In this document: positions 5,391 to 9,806 of the stretch, in pieces
How positions within the stretch are numbered: position 1 is the stretch's first letter
Layout: each line of letters starts with the position of its first letter
Source of the DNA: Legionella genomosp. 1
GTDB taxonomy: Bacteria > Pseudomonadota > Gammaproteobacteria > Legionellales > Legionellaceae
Assembly (NCBI GenBank): GCA_945865355.1
Contig: CAMBDN010000082.1
Location: 1-9,806, forward strand
Direction: 5' to 3'
DNA length: 9,806 bases
Notes under the pieces: model-generated
What the model saw: only the letters and a program-made list of their open reading frames with translations
What the model was told of the DNA's origin: nothing
The model's database searches: none
Translations under genes and position numbers: made by a program

Positions 5391-6830
5391 ATGACGACAT
5401 TATTTTTTCCGGTAATACTCGCTGGTGGCTCAGGTACCAGACTTTGGCCTTTATCTCGAAAAAACTTTCCCAAGCAATTTTTGCGTCTACAGGGAGAGAC
5501 ATCCCTTTTACAGCAGACCATGCAACGCGCAGTAACTTTGCCGCAGGCGAAAACATTGATCGTCAGCAACGAGGCGCATTACTTTCTTTGTCAGGAACAA
5601 TTGCAGGCGTTTGCGTCGCAAATTACTTATTTGCTTGAACCTTGTGCACGCAATACGGCCCCTGCCATCGCAAGCGCTGCCCATTATATATCCAAGCTTG
5701 CCGGTCGTGATGCGGTCATGCTGATTCTACCATCAGATCATTGGATTGCAGATGATAATGCTTGGCGGGAAGCCATGCTAGTTGGGGCACAATTTGCAGC
5801 GGAAGAACATGCATTAGTTACGTTTGGTATTCAGCCGGCGAGTGCGAAAACAGGGTATGGCTATATTGAGGCCGCACAGTCGCTGTCGGCTAACGTGTTG
5901 GCAGTAGGCAGCTTTCGAGAAAAGCCAGACGTTGCAACCGCCGAGGCCTTTATTGCTAGCGGCAACTATTATTGGAACAGTGGTATGTTTATATGCCGTG
6001 CTGGTACATACCTCGATGAATTGCAAAAGCATGCGCCTGATATTTTTGATCACAGTGAACAAGCCGTGGCTCGCGCTCAACACCAACATGATTACCTTCG
6101 TCTTGATGCAGAGGCGTTTGCCCATTGCCGTGAGGAGTCAATTGACTATGCTGTTATGGAAAAAACGGATAAAGCGGCAGTTATTCCCGTTAACATGCAG
6201 TGGAGTGATTTGGGTTGCTGGACCGCAGTAGCAGAGGCGAACCAACTGGATGAAAATGGCAACGCATTGCATGGTAAGGTGATAGTTAGGGATAGTCAAA
6301 ATTGTCTAATCAGTAGTGAAGATACCTTGGTTACCACCTTAGGGATTCATGATCAAATTATTGTAGTGACGGCAGATGCGGTGTTGGTTGCTGATAAGCG
6401 GTATTCACAACAAGTCAAAGAGATAGTTAAGTCACTGGGCAAAGAACATGGGCAATTAGCCAACGATCATCAGCGGGTTTCTCGTCCTTGGGGCTATTAT
6501 GAAATTTTGGCAGAGGGTCCTACATTCAAAGTTAAACGGCTAATGGTTAAACCAGGGGCTAAACTGTCATTACAAATGCATCAGCATCGAGCTGAACATT
6601 GGGTGGTTGTTGGTGGAGAGGCTGAGGTGGTAAACGACAACCAGGTGATGCACCTCACTGCAAACCAATCAACGTATATTCCTCAAAGAACGCGACATCG
6701 TCTTAGTAATCCTAAAAGTGAACCGTTGTTTGTTATTGAGGTACAAAGTGGTAGTTACCTTGGTGAGGACGACATAACGCGCTTTGATGATATTTATCAA
6801 CGAAAAACAGCTGAAGTTGAGTTTAGTTAA
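5391..6830 (+). CDS. manC: Bifunctional mannose-1-phosphate guanylyltransferase / mannose-6-phosphate isomerase (AlgA/ManC type)
   Basis: Cytosolic enzyme supplying GDP-mannose for polysaccharide and glycan synthesis. The N-terminal nucleotidyltransferase domain (about 1-290) begins LAGGSGTRLWPLSRKNFPKQ (10-29). It contains LPSDHWI (113-119), a GYGYIE segment (155-160), FREKPD (175-180) and the YWNSGMF motif (194-200). The C-terminal type II isomerase cupin domain (about 365-470) has RPWGYYE (365-371), PGAKLSLQMHQHRAEHW (388-404) with metal-ligand-type His397, His399 and Glu402, and YIPQRTRH (429-436). The 479-aa length is that of a full two-domain enzyme. The Shine-Dalgarno is weak (GGAT at 5382-5385). 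The gene stands alone: no phosphomannomutase, GDP-mannose dehydratase or glycosyltransferase gene is adjacent. The GDP-mannose product is certain by family; its polymer is not. Confidence 0.94.
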   Translation: MTTLFFPVILAGGSGTRLWPLSRKNFPKQFLRLQGETSLLQQTMQRAVTLPQAKTLIVSNEAHYFLCQEQLQAFASQITYLLEPCARNTAPAIASAAHYISKLAGRDAVMLILPSDHWIADDNAWREAMLVGAQFAAEEHALVTFGIQPASAKTGYGYIEAAQSLSANVLAVGSFREKPDVATAEAFIASGNYYWNSGMFICRAGTYLDELQKHAPDIFDHSEQAVARAQHQHDYLRLDAEAFAHCREESIDYAVMEKTDKAAVIPVNMQWSDLGCWTAVAEANQLDENGNALHGKVIVRDSQNCLISSEDTLVTTLGIHDQIIVVTADAVLVADKRYSQQVKEIVKSLGKEHGQLANDHQRVSRPWGYYEILAEGPTFKVKRLMVKPGAKLSLQMHQHRAEHWVVVGGEAEVVNDNQVMHLTANQSTYIPQRTRHRLSNPKSEPLFVIEVQSGSYLGEDDITRFDDIYQRKTAEVEFS

Positions 6831-7070
6831 GAACCGAGGCTCTTTCGTCTTCTACGGTGCCATGTCCAATTAGACGTAGGTACCTTAGCTCGTATGAAAC
6901 GAAGCGAAATACGAGTTCATTACCTGATTCGATGTTCTCTCCATTCTGGTACTCCCCACATGTACTCCATTGTACCGGTTCTTCCCTATGGTTTTAGATA
7001 TTGGCGGTGAATGGTTATGTTACTGTAAATATTCTTATCAATTGTGTAAAGACACCCTCTATTACCTTGT

Positions 7071-7098
7071 TAGACAATTTCCGATCGTGTTATAAAAT
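7071..7098 (+). promoter_or_regulatory. Candidate distal promoter of the 633-aa membrane protein gene
   Basis: TAGACA (7071-7076), 16-nt spacer, TAAAAT (7093-7098). The -35 lies in a small inverted repeat TTGT-TAG-ACAA (7068-7078), and GTGT/ACAC (7087-7090/7102-7105) brackets the -10. Each hexamer has mismatches, so confidence is modest. Confidence 0.4.
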
Positions 7099-7120
7099 AG
7101 TACACACTGCTCTTTTCGAG

Positions 7121-7126
7121 TATAAT
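7121..7126 (+). promoter_or_regulatory. Candidate proximal -10 box of the 633-aa membrane protein gene
   Basis: A perfect TATAAT at 7121-7126, 36 bp before the ATG at 7163. The expected -35 position (about 7098-7103) reads TAGTAC, a poor match, so this promoter would need an activator or serve as an alternative to the distal one. Confidence 0.45.
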
Positions 7127-7162
7127 TAAACCAGAGGGCTATTTTTTAACCAAGGTGATTGC

Positions 7163-9064
7163 ATGTCGGTTAGCAGCATTTTAGAAAGCACATCATACAG
7201 TAACCTCAATGCAGCAGGAAAAAGAGCTGTATTGAGATTGTTTGATAAAGGCTACCTTGTTGGTAATAAACTGTCGTTGAGTACGCCGCAGATTTTTTCA
7301 AAGCGCAAATCTCTATCGGTATCGCTAGATTTTTATGGGAGTCAACTGGATACCATTAATCCGGCGAGTTTCGCGTTTTTGCACCCACGACAAAGAAAAG
7401 TACTTGAACAGGAATTGCTTTACGCTTTTTATATTTTTTCTGCACAATATCAGCTGGATGAAGCTGAGCACCGACGACAGAATTTGCCAGAACGAAGTGC
7501 ACAAATCAAAAATTGTGCGCATTTAATCAGTGAGTTGCGACGAAGCGGTAAAAAGAAAACGCCTGAGTCATTACTGACTAAAGCCATCGATGACACAGAA
7601 AAACATGCTAAATATTTGGGCCTGACTGTTGCCCCTGTTATTGCTGGGTTGATGCTAAATTTAGATGCAGATACAACGAAACACGCTGAGGAGTGGCGTG
7701 GTGCGAGTAAAACAGGTGTTGTTAAGGAATGGATGGGGGAAGTTAATGGTCGACGCCTTTACTGGGTTTGGGGCGGAAATTTATTGAGTACAATCATTAG
7801 CATGCTACCCGATGATTTTGCCAATAAGCCGCAAGCGCAACGTGGGTTGGCAGTTCCCTCGCCAGTCACAGGTTACATGAGTTTTATCCTATACTACGCA
7901 CGATTTGGTATTAATTTGGCTTTACTGCTGAAGCACACGTTATCAGGCCCTTGGATGAGCGCGGAGGAAGCAAAGATCCCCTGGCGTGAGCGATTCAAAA
8001 CGCAGTGGGCTCAACGGAAGTTTGCTTTATTAAATGACTCCATTTGGGGACTGGCTAATATGGCCTGTTTCCTTTGGTTAACTGGGAGTGGCATGCTCGG
8101 CTATTATGGTGATGTGGTCACTACGGCTTTACTTTTAATGGACGTGACCATCAGTATTTGGCGATTCTGGGAAGAGAGTACGCAGCATAATGTGGATTTG
8201 GCGCGTTATGTCCAGGATATAAAAGTATTACGTGCAAAAATTAACATGGAAAAAGATGAGGAAGAGAAGAAAATATTGTGGTTGCAGCTAAATGCATTGC
8301 TGAAAGCTAAAGAGCAATGTGAGTTCAATTGGCGACATAAGAAATATGCTCTGACGAATGATGTGGTTTATGCAGTGGGTTTAATGGTTGCTTTTGCTTT
8401 GATGTGTTGTTTTCTCTTTCCACCAGCAGCAATTGCACCAGCAATAGCTATCATTCTTGGAACAATTGGCTCAGTACTTTGCTTTGTGTTTACCTCTATT
8501 TATATGGCGGTGTCTGGCGGGTTTGAGATCGCCAAATCACGAGAGTCAAGTCGGGTCGCAAAGAATGAATGTAACGAATTGTTACAACAATTTAAAATAG
8601 AAAAAGATGAATTGATTAGGAAACAGTTGTATTTAGAGATGAAACAGTTGTTGGCCGCGTCTGATTATCAACAACAATCAGCGAACTTTCAAAAAATGAA
8701 ACTCATTCGCGCCATGTTTATCGATGCAATGATTCCACCGCTAATTTTTGTCTCATTGTTATTCATGCCGTTGGGTATTGGGCTTGCCGTGATGGCGGCA
8801 GGATTTGCGCTTGCCATTATTACCCATCTGATTCTGAAGCGCTTTGAGCCCAAAGCAGCAGTACTGCCTGAATTTGATGAGGTAGAATATACTAAGTTTG
8901 CGAGTAAAAAAGATCGGTCACTAGCGGATTTAAGCGGTGAAAAAACGAATAAAAAACAAGAGCATTCAGGCTTTTTTGGTAAGGACAAGACGTTGCATAA
9001 AGACGAATCTCAAGACATATCTCCTGATGAGCCGTTCAATGATGATCAGGTGATTTCAATTTAG
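7163..9064 (+). CDS. Unrecognised 633-aa multi-pass membrane protein with repeated TM-hairpin/charged-helix units
   Basis: I do not recognise a named family. Residues 1-150 are mostly soluble and basic. Hydrophobic segments lie at about 236-257, 293-312, 316-334, 401-420, 424-450 and 522-557. From 285 on the protein is modular. R-K-F-A-L-L-N-D (285-292), a TM pair, then a charged helix (about 343-388, rich in K/E) is followed by K-K-Y-A-L-T-N-D (393-400), a TM pair and a second charged helix (about 463-507). A third, degenerate start (512-521) and TM pair (522-557) follow. The tail 563-633 is hydrophilic and acidic near the end, finishing DDQVISI. There is no signal peptide. AAGGTG (7152-7157) sits 5 nt before the ATG, supporting this start. 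It lies between manC and mnmG with its own promoters. A transporter, a scaffold or a secreted effector inserted in host membranes are all possible. Confidence 0.85.
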   Translation: MSVSSILESTSYSNLNAAGKRAVLRLFDKGYLVGNKLSLSTPQIFSKRKSLSVSLDFYGSQLDTINPASFAFLHPRQRKVLEQELLYAFYIFSAQYQLDEAEHRRQNLPERSAQIKNCAHLISELRRSGKKKTPESLLTKAIDDTEKHAKYLGLTVAPVIAGLMLNLDADTTKHAEEWRGASKTGVVKEWMGEVNGRRLYWVWGGNLLSTIISMLPDDFANKPQAQRGLAVPSPVTGYMSFILYYARFGINLALLLKHTLSGPWMSAEEAKIPWRERFKTQWAQRKFALLNDSIWGLANMACFLWLTGSGMLGYYGDVVTTALLLMDVTISIWRFWEESTQHNVDLARYVQDIKVLRAKINMEKDEEEKKILWLQLNALLKAKEQCEFNWRHKKYALTNDVVYAVGLMVAFALMCCFLFPPAAIAPAIAIILGTIGSVLCFVFTSIYMAVSGGFEIAKSRESSRVAKNECNELLQQFKIEKDELIRKQLYLEMKQLLAASDYQQQSANFQKMKLIRAMFIDAMIPPLIFVSLLFMPLGIGLAVMAAGFALAIITHLILKRFEPKAAVLPEFDEVEYTKFASKKDRSLADLSGEKTNKKQEHSGFFGKDKTLHKDESQDISPDEPFNDDQVISI

Positions 9065-9066
9065 TG

Positions 9067-9072
9067 TATAAT
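9067..9072 (+). promoter_or_regulatory. Candidate -10 box for mnmG
   Basis: A perfect TATAAT at 9067-9072, starting 3 bp after the stop of the 633-aa gene and 33 bp before the mnmG ATG. The expected -35 position would fall inside the preceding gene's last codons and matches poorly. TG directly precedes the hexamer without the usual intervening base. Confidence 0.5.
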
Positions 9073-9104
9073 GGCACTTTTTGTAACCAATAAAAGCCCT
9101 TGAT

Positions 9105-9806
9105 ATGAACCTTGAAAAATTATATGACGTGATCGTTGTTGGTGGTGGCCATGCGGGTACAGAAGCGGCATTGGCTGCTGCTCGCATGGGTGCTGAAACG
9201 TTGCTGTTGACGCACAACATGGATTTGCTCGGTCAAATGTCGTGTAATCCGGCAATTGGAGGCATTGGCAAAGGGCACTTGGTTAAAGAAATTGATGCAC
9301 TAGATGGCGCCATGGCTGTTGCTGCGGATATGGCGGGTATTCAGTTTCGGATACTTAATGCGTCGAAAGGCCCCGCTGTTCGAGCAACGCGTGCTCAAGC
9401 TGATCGGGTACTCTATCGACAAGCGATTCGTCATCAATTACAAGTACAGACTCATTTAACGTTGTTTCAACAAGCTGTTGATGATGTGTTGATCGAAGGT
9501 GAACGAGTTACTGGGGTTCGCACGCAGATGGGACTTATCCTGCGGGCACATGCGGTGGTGTTGACGGTAGGGACTTTCCTCGGTGGTAAGATCCATGTTG
9601 GTATGAATCAATACGGTGGGGGGCGAGCGGGTGATCCTCCTGCTATTGCGTTAGCGCAACGTTTGCGAGAATTAGACCTTCCAGTGGGTCGTTTAAAAAC
9701 GGGTACGCCCCCACGAATTGATGGCCGTTCGCTAGATTATAGCCAGATGAATGTGCAGCCGGGAGATACCCCTTTACCTGTTTTTTCATATTTGGGTGAT
9801 GTATCA
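9105..9806 (+). CDS. mnmG: tRNA uridine-5-carboxymethylaminomethyl modification enzyme MnmG, 5' part
   Basis: FAD-dependent partner of MnmE. The complex installs the cmnm5 group on U34 of tRNAs reading NNA/NNG codons. The first 234 codons are present; the family is about 630 aa, so roughly 37% is seen and the gene runs off the right edge. The dinucleotide-binding GGGHAG is at residues 13-18, followed by SCNPAIGGIGKGHLVKE (46-62), FRILNASKGPAVRATRAQADRVLYR (81-105, near-identical to E. coli MnmG from memory), GTFLGGKIHVG (156-166) and LKTGTPPRID (197-206). ATG 9105 gives the usual N-terminus ahead of the FAD fold. The Shine-Dalgarno is poor. mnmG often heads an operon with rsmG and parA/parB near oriC; nothing downstream is visible to test that. 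Confidence 0.96.
   Translation, partial: MNLEKLYDVIVVGGGHAGTEAALAAARMGAETLLLTHNMDLLGQMSCNPAIGGIGKGHLVKEIDALDGAMAVAADMAGIQFRILNASKGPAVRATRAQADRVLYRQAIRHQLQVQTHLTLFQQAVDDVLIEGERVTGVRTQMGLILRAHAVVLTVGTFLGGKIHVGMNQYGGGRAGDPPAIALAQRLRELDLPVGRLKTGTPPRIDGRSLDYSQMNVQPGDTPLPVFSYLGDVS

Larger units (their letters stand above)
6831..7162. other. 332-bp gene-free gap with inverted repeats
   Basis: No coding frame of note was found. A 7-bp hairpin CTCGTAT (6889-6895) / ATACGAG (6909-6915) with a 13-nt loop lies inside a weaker outer GGTA/TACC pair (6879-6882/6921-6924). CTACG (6852-6856) pairs with CGTAG (6875-6879). CTCCATT occurs twice (6939-6945, 6965-6971), GTACTCC twice (6949-6955, 6962-6968), and GGTAC/GTACC form an inverted pair (6948-6952/6972-6976). 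No poly-T follows any hairpin, so manC has no obvious intrinsic terminator. The right part, from about 7070, holds promoters for the next gene. Confidence 0.5.

Noticed and set aside
5814..6231. Overlapping open frames of about 100 codons on both strands within the manC-type gene
   Set aside because: They lie wholly within a conserved catalytic domain in other frames and show no motif or ribosome site.
6889..6915. Hairpin after the manC-type gene as an intrinsic terminator
   Set aside because: The loop is 13 nt, the stem is AT-rich and no T-run follows on either strand.
9061..9255. 64-codon leftward frame at the start of mnmG
   Set aside because: It is antisense to the conserved FAD-binding segment of MnmG; its sequence has no recognisable features.

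Overview
The window looks like a chromosomal segment from a gammaproteobacterium, most plausibly of the Legionellales (Legionella/Coxiella/Berkiella-like). This is inferred from four things: clear gammaproteobacterial versions of Nth, MetG, UbiX, QueC, AlgA/ManC-type enzyme and MnmG; a soluble RnfB-like ferredoxin coupled to metG and nth; moderate-to-low G+C; and two unrecognised membrane proteins with acidic C-terminal tails, a protein style common in genomes with Dot/Icm secretion. No rRNA, tRNA or CRISPR array was seen.

Layout, left to right. Bases 1-117 encode the last 38 residues of an IS66-family transposase, followed by a probable element end near 149 and about 180 bp of unassigned DNA. 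A leftward operon metG > rnfB-like > nth (3231 down to 333) is translationally coupled by TAATG and ATGA overlaps. Divergent from it is ubiX (3329-3892), which ends in a strong hairpin terminator facing a leftward gene for an Ala-rich membrane protein (4518-3940). Next comes leftward queC (5309-4638), divergent from a rightward bifunctional GDP-mannose/mannose-6-phosphate enzyme gene (5391-6830). A 332-bp gene-free gap follows, then a large unrecognised multi-pass membrane protein of 633 aa (7163-9064) with internally repeated units of transmembrane hairpin plus charged helix. The window closes with the 5' third of mnmG (9105 to the edge).

The recognisable genes are housekeeping: tRNA charging (MetG), tRNA wobble modification (QueC for queuosine, MnmG for cmnm5U34), base-excision repair (Nth), prenyl-FMN supply for ubiquinone synthesis (UbiX) and nucleotide-sugar supply for surface polysaccharide (ManC/AlgA). 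They are not one pathway. The unusual content is the two membrane proteins inserted between housekeeping genes. They share no obvious similarity, but each has its own promoter and an acidic, polar C-terminal tail, and they are the best candidates for lineage-specific or host-interaction functions.
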